From Pseudomonadota bacterium (GTDB taxonomy: Bacteria; Pseudomonadota; Gammaproteobacteria; Xanthomonadales; Wenzhouxiangellaceae): 64,000 nucleotides of DNA. The stretch is taken from positions 1,984,001 through 2,048,000 of the forward strand of contig CP053448.1 of NCBI GenBank assembly GCA_013285445.1. Reading direction: 5' to 3'. Positions 9,297 to 18,562 of this stretch are shown here, in pieces. Every line of letters starts with the position of its first letter. The first letter of the stretch is position 1. Below the pieces are notes generated by a model. That model was not told the origin of the DNA. It saw only the letters and a program-made list of their open reading frames with translations, and searched no databases. The translations under genes were made by a program, and so were the position numbers.

Positions 9297-10529
9297 ATGA
9301 AGCAAAACTACTCGCTGGACAAGCAGGACATCAACTTTCTGCTGCTCGAGAACATTCACGATCGCGCCATTGCCAGTCTCCGGCAGTCGGGCTACACCAG
9401 CTTGCGCACAGAGAGCGCGGCACTAGGCCCGGGCGAGCTCGACAGCGCCATAGCCGACGCCCATTTTCTTGGCATTCGCTCACGCAGTCAGGTCACGGCA
9501 GAGGTTCTCGACCGGGCCGGGAAGCTCACCGCAATCGGCTGCTTCTGCATCGGCACCGACCAGGTCGATCTGCCCGAGGCACGCAAACGCGGCATCCCGG
9601 TGTTCAATGCGCCCTACGCCAACACGCGCTCGGTGGCCGAACTGGTGCTGGCCGAAACCATCATGCTGATGCGCGGCGTTCCGGCCAAGAACGCCGGTGC
9701 CCATCGGGGGCGCTGGCTGAAAACGGCCAAGGGCTCACACGAGGTGCGCGGAAAGACCCTGGGCATCGTGGGTTTCGGGCATATCGGCTCGCAGCTCGGC
9801 ATCCTGGCCGAAGGCCTGGGCATGAACGTGATCTACTACGACATCGTCGACAAGCTGCCGCTGGGAAACGCCACGGCGATCGACCGGCTCTCCGATCTGC
9901 TCGCGCAGGCCGATGTCGTCACCCTGCACGTGCCCGACACCGATCGGACGCGCGGCATGATCGGGCAGCGTGAACTGGAGACCATGCGCCCCGGCAGCCA
10001 TCTGATCAATGCGTCCCGGGGCCGGGTGGTCGATCTTCCCGCGCTGGCCGATGCTCTGCGCTCGGGTCACCTGGCCGGCGCGGCCATCGATGTCTTCCCG
10101 CACGAGCCAGCCCATGCCGATGATGAGTTCGAATGTGAACTGCGCGGCATGGACAACGTGCTGCTGACCCCTCACGTTGGCGGATCGACCCGCGAGGCAC
10201 AGGAGAATATCGCGCTCGACGTAGCCGCCAAGCTGGTGCGCTACTCCGACAACGGCTCGACCATGGGTGCGGTCAACTTTCCCGAGGTGTCCCTGCCCGA
10301 CCACGAGACCGCACGGCGCATCATGCATATCCACCGCAACGAACCCGGTGTGCTGCAGGCGATCAATACGATCTTTTCCGACGCCGGGGTGAACATCGCC
10401 GCGCAGTACCTGCAAACCACGCCCGACGTCGGCTACGTGGTCATGGACATCGAGACCGACGACGCCACCACCCTGATTCGCGGCCTGCAGACCATACCGG
10501 CAACCATCCGCACACGTTTCCTGTACTGA
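9297..10529 (+). CDS. serA: D-3-phosphoglycerate dehydrogenase SerA
   Basis: SerA catalyses the first step of serine synthesis, oxidising 3-phosphoglycerate with NAD. The 410-aa length equals the E. coli type, with a C-terminal ACT domain for serine feedback (about residues 335-410). The Rossmann motif GFGHIG is at 159-164, and the catalytic residues R241 (NASRGRVVD), E270 and H293 (LTPHVGGST) match the E. coli triad shifted by one. The short gap to the divergent FAD dehydrogenase must hold both promoters. A GNAT gene follows 14 bp after the stop, probably co-transcribed. Confidence 0.96.
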   Translation: MKQNYSLDKQDINFLLLENIHDRAIASLRQSGYTSLRTESAALGPGELDSAIADAHFLGIRSRSQVTAEVLDRAGKLTAIGCFCIGTDQVDLPEARKRGIPVFNAPYANTRSVAELVLAETIMLMRGVPAKNAGAHRGRWLKTAKGSHEVRGKTLGIVGFGHIGSQLGILAEGLGMNVIYYDIVDKLPLGNATAIDRLSDLLAQADVVTLHVPDTDRTRGMIGQRELETMRPGSHLINASRGRVVDLPALADALRSGHLAGAAIDVFPHEPAHADDEFECELRGMDNVLLTPHVGGSTREAQENIALDVAAKLVRYSDNGSTMGAVNFPEVSLPDHETARRIMHIHRNEPGVLQAINTIFSDAGVNIAAQYLQTTPDVGYVVMDIETDDATTLIRGLQTIPATIRTRFLY

Positions 10530-10543
10530 GCGAGGAGATCCGC

Positions 10544-10819
10544 ATGACCGCAATCGACATCAAGCGCAACGACCAGCGGCAGCGTTTCGAAGCCGTCGTC
10601 GACAACCAGCTGTGCGTGCTCGAATACACGATCGACGGCAAGACAATCAGCATGAACCACGTGCGCGTGCCCGAGGCCGTCGGTGGGCGGGGCATCGCCG
10701 GGGAGATCACCCGTCATGCACTGGACTGGGCGCGTTCCAACGACCTTCGTGTCGTGCCCAATTGCCCCTACGTGGCCGGCTGGATCGAGCGCCACCCGGA
10801 ATACGCCGACCTGATCTGA
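10544..10819 (+). CDS. Small GNAT-type N-acetyltransferase (YjdJ/COG2388 type)
   Basis: The product is 91 aa, the size of the minimal acetyl-CoA-binding GNAT family. It has the central VGGRGIAGEITRHALDWAR segment, where GGRGIA is the pyrophosphate-binding loop, followed by LRVVPNCPYVAGWIERHPEY, the conserved C-terminal block of this family. GAGGAG lies just before the ATG. It is probably co-transcribed with serA. The acetylated substrate is unknown. Confidence 0.9.
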   Translation: MTAIDIKRNDQRQRFEAVVDNQLCVLEYTIDGKTISMNHVRVPEAVGGRGIAGEITRHALDWARSNDLRVVPNCPYVAGWIERHPEYADLI

Positions 10820-10988
10820 GCCTTGCAATCACCTTCTCGGCCGGGAACCCGGGGCAGCGCTTGTCCAGTCTGGCCGGAACGATGAGCTGCACAGGGGATC
10901 TCACAGACCGCGTGGAACACGGCAGCCCCGCAAAACAATTCGCCCCGTTGCGCTTGTCCCGGCCCGAGATCGGTGCTAACGTCCAGCA

Positions 10989-11399
10989 ATGCATTCTCTC
11001 ATCGCTATGCTGATACGAGGCCTGCTCGCCATTACGCTGGTGACGGGCGGGCTGTCGGCCTGGAGCATGAATGCAACATCCATGGCAATGGGGCTGTCCT
11101 CGCAGGCAGCACCGGACATCAGCGGCCAGCAAGACGCAGACAATCACCACGCCGACAGTCAGGCAGCTGCTCATGCGCCGTCCGAGCAGCCGCAACACGA
11201 TTGCTGCGAAGATCAGGAAGGCGACTGCGCGCAGGATATGTACGAGAAATGCGATTGCGTCTGTCCCGCGCTGAGTATTTTTGTCCCGGTAGATAATCCG
11301 CCCGCCATCACGGCGGCCGCGCAAGGCCCCGTCGCCAGCATTTTTGTTTCCGCGCCTCAAAGGGTCATCACGACTCTGCTTCGCCCACCCCGGGCCTGA
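10989..11399 (+). CDS. CopL-like small periplasmic metal-binding protein
   Basis: The product is 136 aa with an N-terminal signal-type helix (AMLIRGLLAITLVTGGLSA), then Met/His-rich stretches (MNATSMAMG, DNHHAD) and a Cys cluster (DCCEDQEGDCAQDMYEKCDC). This composition and its place at the head of a copper efflux cluster match the CopL family of copper-responsive leader proteins known from Xanthomonadales. A role in sensing or buffering copper for the downstream genes is inferred. CopL is poorly conserved, so the family call is moderate. Confidence 0.65.
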   Translation: MHSLIAMLIRGLLAITLVTGGLSAWSMNATSMAMGLSSQAAPDISGQQDADNHHADSQAAAHAPSEQPQHDCCEDQEGDCAQDMYEKCDCVCPALSIFVPVDNPPAITAAAQGPVASIFVSAPQRVITTLLRPPRA

Positions 11400-11514
11400 T
11401 ACTCCCCCAAACCTGCTCACCGCACAGGCGCCGGCATGCCGCGATAAATCGGCATCGCTGGATCGTCCGTGCATTGCGATCCTTTGCCACCTGCAACATC
11501 AAGCGAGGTCCGCC

Positions 11515-12849
11515 ATGTCCCATGGAACCCTCATATCGGCAAATGACGCCAGTCGCCCTGCACGATTGGCGCTTTGCCTGTCCGTTCTGCTGACATTGTC
11601 GACGGCGGCACCGGCGACCGATTCAACCAATGGCGATTCGCCCGCAGCGTCCGTAACAGCGCTCGGCGACAGCGAACGTCTGACGATGGAAGCCGCCGTA
11701 TCAATAGCCCTGGCTGCCGCCGATCCCGTCGTCCAGCAGTTCATGGCCCGCACCGAGGCCCTTGAACACGAGGCCGTGGCCGACGCCCGGCTGCCCGATC
11801 CGATGGTTTCGGCCCAGGTCGTCAATGTCCCGACCGATACCTTCCGCCTGGATCAGGACGGCATGACCCAGGCGCTCAGACTGGGCCTGCGCCAGGAGAT
11901 TCCGGCCGGGCGAACGCTGGCTATCCGCGGACGCCAGCGCAGCAGCGAAGCCGAAGCTGAGCATGCCCAAGCCGAGCTGGCGCGCCGCCAGATCACGCTG
12001 GAGACCCGCCAGGCCTGGCTGGAACTGGCCTGGCAGGAACAGGCGGCAGCAGTGCTGCGCCACAGTCGGAGCCGCATCGAGCAGCAAATAGAGTCCCTGC
12101 AATCGCGCTTCGCCGCCGGCGGACTGCACGCCCAGGCTCTGCTGCGCACGGACCTGGAGCTTGCCCTGCTCGACGACCGCGTTGCCGAACACCGCCGCCT
12201 GGCCGATCGCGCGCGCGCCACGCTGGCCCGCCATATCGGCGGCGAGGCCTACCGCCCCCTGCCCGATCGCATGCCGGAGATCGAAGCGGTGGAACTCGAT
12301 CTGAACCAACTTCGGCCACGCCTGGTGACCCACCCGGCCGTCGCGGCAAAGCAGGCGCGGATCGATGCGGCCGAACTCGGCATCGAACTGGCCAAACAGG
12401 CCTACAAACCGAGGCTGGCCGTCGAGGCCGGCTACGGCCTGCGCTCCGAACGCCCCGATTTGGCCAGCATCGGCGTGAGCCTGTCGGTGCCCCTGTTCAC
12501 CGGCAACCGGCAGGACAGGCGCCACAGCGCGGCGGTTCGTCGCAGCAGTGCGGCCCAGTTCGAGCGTGACGCGCTGCTGCTGGATCTCAGACGTCAGCTC
12601 GAACAGGCCGTAACCGACTGGCAACGCTACCGCGAACGCCTGGCGCTGTATGAAAAGGTCGTCGCCGAACGCGCCCGCGACACGGTCGAGGCGTCGGTGA
12701 CGACCTACGCCAACGGGCAGACCGACTTCGCCGAACTCATTGGCAGCCAGCTGACCGAGCTGGACACACGGATCAAACAAGCGGAACTGAAGGCCCGCGC
12801 CGGCAGCGCCTGGGCGCAAATTCTCTTTCTCACGGGAGAACAGTTGTGA
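11515..12849 (+). CDS. TolC-family outer-membrane efflux channel
   Basis: The product is 444 aa from the ATG preceded by GCGAGG. A longer in-frame reading to 11344 lacks a ribosome site and overlaps the upstream gene. A signal peptide (LALCLSVLLTLSTAAPA) is followed by the paired coiled-coil OEP repeats of TolC/CusC proteins: long Ala/Glu/Arg-rich helices (LEHEAVADARLPDPMVSAQV, then VTDWQRYRERLALYEKVVAER). It would form the outer-membrane exit duct for the CusBA pump. Its stop overlaps the cusB start as GTGA, so the two are translationally coupled. Confidence 0.9.
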   Translation: MSHGTLISANDASRPARLALCLSVLLTLSTAAPATDSTNGDSPAASVTALGDSERLTMEAAVSIALAAADPVVQQFMARTEALEHEAVADARLPDPMVSAQVVNVPTDTFRLDQDGMTQALRLGLRQEIPAGRTLAIRGRQRSSEAEAEHAQAELARRQITLETRQAWLELAWQEQAAAVLRHSRSRIEQQIESLQSRFAAGGLHAQALLRTDLELALLDDRVAEHRRLADRARATLARHIGGEAYRPLPDRMPEIEAVELDLNQLRPRLVTHPAVAAKQARIDAAELGIELAKQAYKPRLAVEAGYGLRSERPDLASIGVSLSVPLFTGNRQDRRHSAAVRRSSAAQFERDALLLDLRRQLEQAVTDWQRYRERLALYEKVVAERARDTVEASVTTYANGQTDFAELIGSQLTELDTRIKQAELKARAGSAWAQILFLTGEQL

Positions 12850-14330
12850 ACAAGTGGCAAGTAATCCTCATTGCGCTGGCGGCTGCCGCGCTCGGATTTC
12901 TGGCGGCCTGGTGGGGTTTGAACGGCCCCGATGCGGACAGCCAGGGACAACCGGGAGAGTCCGGGCGCGAAATACTCTACTGGGTGGCGCCGATGGACCC
13001 GAACTACCGGCGCGACGAGCCCGGCAAGTCGCCCATGGGCATGGACCTGGTCCCGGTCTACGCCGACGAGGCCGGCCCGGGAGGCGACCGGGGCGAGCCC
13101 GGCATCCGGATCAACCCGGCCGTGATCAACAACATCGGCGTCAAGACCTCCGCCGTCGAGCGCAGGGACCTGGCGCGCGACATCGACGCCGTGGGCCTGG
13201 TCACGCCCGACGAGAGCCGGATCGCGCATGCCCATGTCCGCACCGAGGGCTGGATCGAGGTGCTGCATGTCGATACGGAAGGTGCGCGGGTAGCGGCCGG
13301 ACAGCCGCTGTTCGAGATCTATTCCCCGGCGCTGGTCAGCGCGCAGGAGGAATTTCTGCAGGCGACGCGAATGGGCAACCGGGCGCTCGTCACCGCGTCG
13401 AAATCGCGGCTGGCGGCCCTGGGCATGAGCGCGGCGCAGATCGACGCGCTGCGCGATCGCGGCTCGCCCGAGCGGCTGTTCACGGTGCGCGCTCACCACG
13501 ACGGCCACCTGCTGGAGCTCAACGTCCGCCAGGGCATGTACGTCCAGCCGGGAGACACCATCATGAGCATCGCCGACCTGTCGAGGGTCTGGGTCGACGT
13601 CGATCTCTACGAGGGCCAGGTCAACCGGGCCGTAGCAGGCCAGCGGGCCGTCATGGCGCTGCCCTGGGCCGAACCGGGGCGCCAGTGGCGCGGCGAGGTC
13701 GACTACGTCTACCCGACCATCCGCCCGGAAACCCGCACCGGGCGCCTGCGCCTGGCCTTCGACAACCCCGACCTGACGCTCAAGCCCAACATGTACGCCC
13801 GTGTGGCGATCGCGGCCGACCCGCGCTCCGATGCCCTCGCGGTGCCGACCCAGTCCATCATCCGCACCGGCCAGGCCGAGCGCGTCATCCTGGCCCTGGG
13901 CGAGGGCCGTTTCCGGCCGGCGGAAGTGGCCACCGGCATCGAATCCGATGGCTGGACGGAGATCACCGCAGGCCTTGACGAAGGCGAGCGGATCGTCGTC
14001 TCCAGCCAGTTCCTGATCGACTCGGAAGCCAGCGGCGATGCCAGCCTGCTGCGCATGATCGACGACGGGGCGGGGCCGGACCACGATCGGGACCATGGCG
14101 ACCATGGGGATGCCATGGCGTCGGACCATCGGCAGCACGACGCTCACCAGGGCGGGGACGCGCTGCAGGACCCGGATCATTCGGAGATGGACCACTCGGG
14201 AATGGATCACTCGGGAATGGATCACTCGGAGATGGATCACTCGGGGATGGACCACTCGGAAATGGAGCACTCCGAAATGGACCACTCGGCGCACGGGCAA
14301 AGCGAGGATGAACCGGGAGCCCGGCCATGA
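12846..14330 (+). CDS. cusB: CusB-type periplasmic adaptor with His/Met-rich tail
   Basis: The product is 494 aa starting at a GTG that overlaps the previous stop. It has an N-terminal membrane anchor, then the heavy-metal-binding block YWVAPMDPNYRRDEPGKSPMG that precedes many CusB proteins, then the membrane-fusion core with lipoyl/barrel-sandwich and beta-barrel regions. After about residue 400 comes an acidic His-rich linker and a tail of seven consecutive [DE]HS[EG]M pentapeptides plus one variant, ending near residue 483. His and Met side chains bind Cu(I)/Ag(I), so the tail likely collects metal for CusA. The stop overlaps the cusA start as ATGA. Confidence 0.93.
   Translation: MNKWQVILIALAAAALGFLAAWWGLNGPDADSQGQPGESGREILYWVAPMDPNYRRDEPGKSPMGMDLVPVYADEAGPGGDRGEPGIRINPAVINNIGVKTSAVERRDLARDIDAVGLVTPDESRIAHAHVRTEGWIEVLHVDTEGARVAAGQPLFEIYSPALVSAQEEFLQATRMGNRALVTASKSRLAALGMSAAQIDALRDRGSPERLFTVRAHHDGHLLELNVRQGMYVQPGDTIMSIADLSRVWVDVDLYEGQVNRAVAGQRAVMALPWAEPGRQWRGEVDYVYPTIRPETRTGRLRLAFDNPDLTLKPNMYARVAIAADPRSDALAVPTQSIIRTGQAERVILALGEGRFRPAEVATGIESDGWTEITAGLDEGERIVVSSQFLIDSEASGDASLLRMIDDGAGPDHDRDHGDHGDAMASDHRQHDAHQGGDALQDPDHSEMDHSGMDHSGMDHSEMDHSGMDHSEMEHSEMDHSAHGQSEDEPGARP
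14175..14294 (+). repeat. 15-bp coding repeat giving [DE]HSxM pentapeptides
   Basis: Eight in-frame 15-bp units near the 3' end of cusB, with bases such as GACCACTCGGGAATG. The units vary mainly at the fourth codon (GAG/GAA or GGA/GGG) and give DHSEM, DHSGM or EHSEM; the last unit ends AH. Slippage could change the copy number without shifting the frame. Confidence 0.9.
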
Positions 14331-17300
14331 TCGCCGCCGTCATCCGCTGGTCGATCCGCAACCGCGTCCTGGTTCTGATGCTGTCGGCCCTGCTGGCGGC
14401 CTGGGGCACGATCGCGATGCTCAAGACGCCGCTCGACGCCATTCCCGACCTGTCGGACGTGCAGGTCATCGTCAAGACCAGCTATCCCGGCCAGGCGCCG
14501 CAGGTGGTCGAAGACCAGGTGACCTACCCGCTGACCACCGCCATGCTGTCGGTGCCCGGCGCGACGACCGTGCGCGGCTACTCGTTCTTCAACGACTCCT
14601 TCGTCTACGTCATCTTCGAGGACGGCACCGATCTCTACTGGGCCCGCTCGCGCGTGCTCGAATACCTCAGCCAGGTCGCCCCCACCCTGCCGCAGGAGGC
14701 CCGGCCCGCACTGGGGCCCGACGCCACGGGCGTGGGCTGGGTCTACCAGTACGCCCTGGTCGACCGGAGCGGCCGGCACGACCTGGCCGAGCTGCGCTCG
14801 CTCCAGGACTGGTTCCTGAAATACGAGCTGCAGACCGTCGAGGGTGTCTCCGAGGTCGCCTCGATCGGCGGCATGGTCCGCCAGTACCAGGTGGTGGTCG
14901 ACCCGGACAAGCTGCGCGCCCACGACATTCCGCTTTCGCGCGTGCGCCAGGCCATCCAGAACGGCAACATGGAAACCGGCGGGCGGGTCATCGAAATGGC
15001 CGAGGCCGAGTACATGGTGCGCGCCACCGGCTACATCGATTCCCTTGCCGATATCGAAGAGATCCCCATCCGGACCTCGGACCGGGGCGTGCCCATCCGC
15101 ATCGGCGACATTGCCGAAGTCCGCTTCGGGCCGGAACTGCGCCGCGGCATCGGCGAGCTCAACGGCGAGGGCGAAGCCGTCGGGGGCGTGATCGTCATGC
15201 GCTTCGGCGAAAACGCCATGGCCACCATCGAGCGGGTCAAGGAAAAACTGGAATCGCTCAAGCAGGGACTGCCCGAGGGCGTCGAGATCGTCGAGACCTA
15301 TGACCGTTCCTCACTGATCAGCCGGGCGGTCGACACGCTCACCGAGAAACTCATCGAGGAGTTCATCGTCGTCGCGCTGGTCTGCCTGGTCTTCCTGTTT
15401 CACTTCCGCTCCTCGCTGGTGATCGTGCTGAGCCTGCCGCTGGGCATTCTCTCGGCCTTCATCGTCATGCAAATCCAGGGCATCAACGCCAACATCATGT
15501 CCTTAGGCGGCATCGCAATCGCCATCGGCGCGATGGTGGACGCGGCCATCGTGATGATCGAGAACTATCACAAGCACCTCGAACAGGCCGAAGGCAAGCT
15601 CGAGGGCGAAGCGCGCTGGGACGCGCTGGCCGACGCGGCCGTGGAGGTCGGCCCGGCGCTGTTTTTCTCCCTGCTGATCATCGCGCTGAGCTTCGTGCCG
15701 ATTTTCGCCCTGGAAGCCCAGGAAGGCCGTATGTTCAAGCCGCTGGCCTTCACCAAGACCTATGCCATGGCGGCCGCCGCCGGCCTGGCCATCACGCTCG
15801 TGCCGGTGCTGATGGGCTACCTGATCCGCGGGCGCATCACGCCGGAGCACAGAAACCCGCTCAACCGCTTCCTGACCTCGCTCTACCGGCCCGTGCTGGC
15901 GACCGCGCTGCGCTTCCCGATTTCGACGGTGGTACTGACGCTGGCCATTCTTGCCAGCGCCTGGATCCCCTACAGCCGTATCGGCAGCGAGTTCATGCCG
16001 GAACTCGACGAAGGCGACCTGCTCTACATGCCGAGCGCCTACCCGGCCGCCTCGGCCGGCAAGATGGCTGAAATCCTGGGCCAGACGAACCGTCTGATCA
16101 TGACGGTACCCGAGGTCGAAACCGCCTACGCCAAGGCCGGCCGCGCCGACACCGCCACCGACCCGGCGCCCCTGACCATGATCGAGACCACCATCCGGCT
16201 CAAGCCCAGATCCGAGTGGCGCGACGGCATGACCATGGACAAGCTCAAGGCCGAACTCGACGAGCTGGTCCAGATCCCGAGCCTGACCAATACCTGGATC
16301 ATGCCGATCAAGAACCGCATCGACATGCTGGCAACGGGCATCAAGACGCCGGTCGGAATCAAGGTATCCGGCGCCGACCTGGAAGTGATCAACGAAATCG
16401 GCGAGGAGATCGAGCGGGTCATGCGCGACGTGCCCGGCACCGCCTCGGTCTACGCCGACCGCGTGACCGGCGGGCGCTACGTCACCGTCGACGTGCTGCG
16501 CGATCAGGCCGCCCGCTTCGGGCTGAACATCCGTGACGTGCACGAGATCGTGCGCTCGGCGGTGGGCGGCATGTCGGTCAGCGAAAGCGTGGAAGGGCTG
16601 GAGCGCTACCCGATCAGCGTGCGTTATCCGCGCCACGTTCGGGATTCGCTCGGCGACCTCGAGAATCTCGCCATCGTCACCCCGACGGGCGCCCAGATCC
16701 CGCTCTCTGCCGTCGCCGACATTGCCATCGAGACCGGGCCCGGCGTGATCCGGACCGAGAACGCCCGGCTTAACGGCTGGATCTACGTCGACGTCAGCGA
16801 CCCGGACCTGGGCGGCTACGTGCAGCGGGCCAAGCGTGCCGTTGCCGAACAGGTCGAGCTGCCGCCCGGCTATTCGCTGGGCTGGTCCGGGCAGTACGAG
16901 TTCATGCAGCGCGCCGCCGACAGGCTCAAGCTGGTGGTGCCGGCCGCCGTCGGCATCATCGTGCTGCTGCTGTTCATGAACTTCCGCAACCCGGTCTCGG
17001 TGCTGATCATCCTGGGCACGCTGCCGCTGTCGCTGGTCGGAAGCTACTGGCTGCTCTATCTGCTCGGCTACAACCAGTCGGTGGCCGTCGGCGCCGGCAT
17101 GATCGCGCTGGCCGGCGTGGCCGTGGAAATCGGCGTGCTCATGCTCGTCTACCTGGACCAGGCGCTGGCCCGCCACCGCGCACAAGCCGCCGAAGACGGG
17201 CGGATTCTGTCGCGCGCCGACCTGGTGCAGGCGGTCACCGACGGCGCCCTGTTGCGAGTGCGCCCCATCCTGATGACCGTGTCGGTGATCATCGCCGGCC

Positions 17301-17467
17301 TGCTGCCGATCATGCTCGGCCACGGCACCGGCTCGGAAATCATGCGTCGCATCGCCGCGCCGATGGTCGGAGGCATGATCAGCGTGACGGTCCTCACGCT
17401 GCTGGTGGTGCCGACCATCTACTATCTGTGGAAATCCTTCGGGCTGAAAACGACAGCCATTCCCTGA
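14327..17467 (+). CDS. cusA: CusA-type heavy-metal RND efflux transporter
   Basis: The product is 1046 aa, the full RND length, with two sets of six membrane segments and two large periplasmic loops. IAIAIGAMVDAAIVMIENY is the HME-RND TM4 motif carrying the proton-relay Asp. The loop motifs ADTATDPAPLTMIETTI and RIDMLATGIKTPVGIKVSG match the copper/silver (CusA) branch better than the CzcA zinc branch, from memory of the families. It exports Cu(I)/Ag(I) through CusB and the TolC-type channel. It starts inside the cusB stop (ATGA). Confidence 0.95.
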   Translation: MIAAVIRWSIRNRVLVLMLSALLAAWGTIAMLKTPLDAIPDLSDVQVIVKTSYPGQAPQVVEDQVTYPLTTAMLSVPGATTVRGYSFFNDSFVYVIFEDGTDLYWARSRVLEYLSQVAPTLPQEARPALGPDATGVGWVYQYALVDRSGRHDLAELRSLQDWFLKYELQTVEGVSEVASIGGMVRQYQVVVDPDKLRAHDIPLSRVRQAIQNGNMETGGRVIEMAEAEYMVRATGYIDSLADIEEIPIRTSDRGVPIRIGDIAEVRFGPELRRGIGELNGEGEAVGGVIVMRFGENAMATIERVKEKLESLKQGLPEGVEIVETYDRSSLISRAVDTLTEKLIEEFIVVALVCLVFLFHFRSSLVIVLSLPLGILSAFIVMQIQGINANIMSLGGIAIAIGAMVDAAIVMIENYHKHLEQAEGKLEGEARWDALADAAVEVGPALFFSLLIIALSFVPIFALEAQEGRMFKPLAFTKTYAMAAAAGLAITLVPVLMGYLIRGRITPEHRNPLNRFLTSLYRPVLATALRFPISTVVLTLAILASAWIPYSRIGSEFMPELDEGDLLYMPSAYPAASAGKMAEILGQTNRLIMTVPEVETAYAKAGRADTATDPAPLTMIETTIRLKPRSEWRDGMTMDKLKAELDELVQIPSLTNTWIMPIKNRIDMLATGIKTPVGIKVSGADLEVINEIGEEIERVMRDVPGTASVYADRVTGGRYVTVDVLRDQAARFGLNIRDVHEIVRSAVGGMSVSESVEGLERYPISVRYPRHVRDSLGDLENLAIVTPTGAQIPLSAVADIAIETGPGVIRTENARLNGWIYVDVSDPDLGGYVQRAKRAVAEQVELPPGYSLGWSGQYEFMQRAADRLKLVVPAAVGIIVLLLFMNFRNPVSVLIILGTLPLSLVGSYWLLYLLGYNQSVAVGAGMIALAGVAVEIGVLMLVYLDQALARHRAQAAEDGRILSRADLVQAVTDGALLRVRPILMTVSVIIAGLLPIMLGHGTGSEIMRRIAAPMVGGMISVTVLTLLVVPTIYYLWKSFGLKTTAIP

Positions 17468-17498
17468 TCCTTACTGCATTCATCGAGGAGAAACGACC

Positions 17499-18005
17499 AT
17501 GACCCCCAACCGACTGACCACCGCCATCATGCTTGCCGCCAGCCTGTTGCTGACCGCTGCCTGCCAGGCCCAGTCCGGTGACGACACCGCTCGGCAGCCC
17601 GCGGTTTCCGCGGCCCATGAAATGACGGTCTATCACGACCCGCAGTGCGGCTGCTGCGGCAAGTGGGTTAAACACATGGAAGAAAACGGCTTCCTGGTCG
17701 AGGCCGTTCCGACAAGCGACATGAACCGCATCAAGAACGAACTCGGCATCCCCCGCGAACTGCCGTCCTGTCACACCGCCGTGGTCGGCGATTACGTCAT
17801 CGAGGGCCACGTGCCGGCCGACGATGTGCTGCGGCTTCTGACCGAGCAGCCGCAGGCGCGCGGCCTGAGCGTGCCCGGCATGCCGCTTGGCTCGCCCGGC
17901 ATGGAAGTGGGCGAACGCCGTGCAGCCTACAAGGTTTTTCTGTTCGATGACGCCGGCAATCCTCGAGTCTTCAGCCAATACGATGCCATTACCGGTGAGC
18001 GCTAG
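17499..18005 (+). CDS. DUF411 metal-binding lipoprotein
   Basis: The product is 168 aa. The N-terminal helix ends LLLTAAC, a lipobox, so this is probably a periplasm-facing lipoprotein. The mature part has the DUF411 signature: YHDPQCGCCGKWVKHM near the start, then a short thioredoxin-like core with ELPSCHTAVV and YVIEGHVPADDV. DUF411 genes are often found in copper-resistance clusters, and CxCC and the CH pair are plausible Cu ligands. GAGGAG precedes the ATG and the gene is 31 bp after cusA, so it ends this operon. Confidence 0.92.
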   Translation: MTPNRLTTAIMLAASLLLTAACQAQSGDDTARQPAVSAAHEMTVYHDPQCGCCGKWVKHMEENGFLVEAVPTSDMNRIKNELGIPRELPSCHTAVVGDYVIEGHVPADDVLRLLTEQPQARGLSVPGMPLGSPGMEVGERRAAYKVFLFDDAGNPRVFSQYDAITGER

Positions 18006-18006
18006 C

Positions 18007-18483
18007 CTATACGCTCTTGCACTGCTGCGACTGCAGGTAGTTTTGCAAACCGATACGCTCGACCAGCTCGAGCTCGGTCTCCAGCCAGTCGGTGTGCTGC
18101 TCTTCATCTTCAAGCATGGCCGAGAGCAACCCGCGGCTGACAAAATCCGCCTGTTGCTCGCAGTGGGCAATGGCTTCACCGAGCACCCTGCGGGCGCGCT
18201 TGATCAGCGCCAGATCCTGCTGCAGCTGATCGATCGGCGTGGCCGCTGACTCGATGACCGCACTGGCCGAAAAATCCGGTTCGCCCTCAAGGAACAGGAT
18301 TCGGTCAGCGAGTTTCGCGGCGTGCTCCATTTCCTCGACCGAATAGTCGTACTGAATATCCGCCAGCCGGTCAAAACCCCAGTTGGCGCAGCTTCGTGAG
18401 TTGCGCAGATACTGGCGATGACCGGTCAGCTCAATGGCCAGGTAGGCGTTGAGATACTCGATGACTCTGGCTGACCCCTGCAT
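18007..18483 (-). CDS. bfr: Bacterioferritin with one altered ferroxidase ligand
   Basis: Bacterioferritin stores iron in a 24-mer shell. The 158-aa length is standard and the start MQGSARVIEYLN aligns without gaps to E. coli Bfr. E18, Y25, E51, the haem ligand M52, H54, E127 and H130 are all in place. Position 94, normally Glu and a ferroxidase-site ligand, is Ile (DLALIKRA), so the di-iron site may be weakened. This subunit could partner another Bfr elsewhere in the genome. The gene faces the copper cluster tail to tail, one base from the DUF411 stop. Confidence 0.95.
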   Translation of the reverse strand: MQGSARVIEYLNAYLAIELTGHRQYLRNSRSCANWGFDRLADIQYDYSVEEMEHAAKLADRILFLEGEPDFSASAVIESAATPIDQLQQDLALIKRARRVLGEAIAHCEQQADFVSRGLLSAMLEDEEQHTDWLETELELVERIGLQNYLQSQQCKSV

Positions 18484-18562
18484 AAGCGCCTCACGATGGC
18501 TCCGGTGACAAGCGGAATCTTACCTCAGGCCGGATTTCCCGGCCACACCATGTATGTAACAC

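Noticed and set aside
15503..17323. Long open frame (606 codons) opposite cusA
   Set aside because: It is the antisense of a clear RND transporter in GC-rich DNA, with a His/Gln/Arg-rich composition and no domain.
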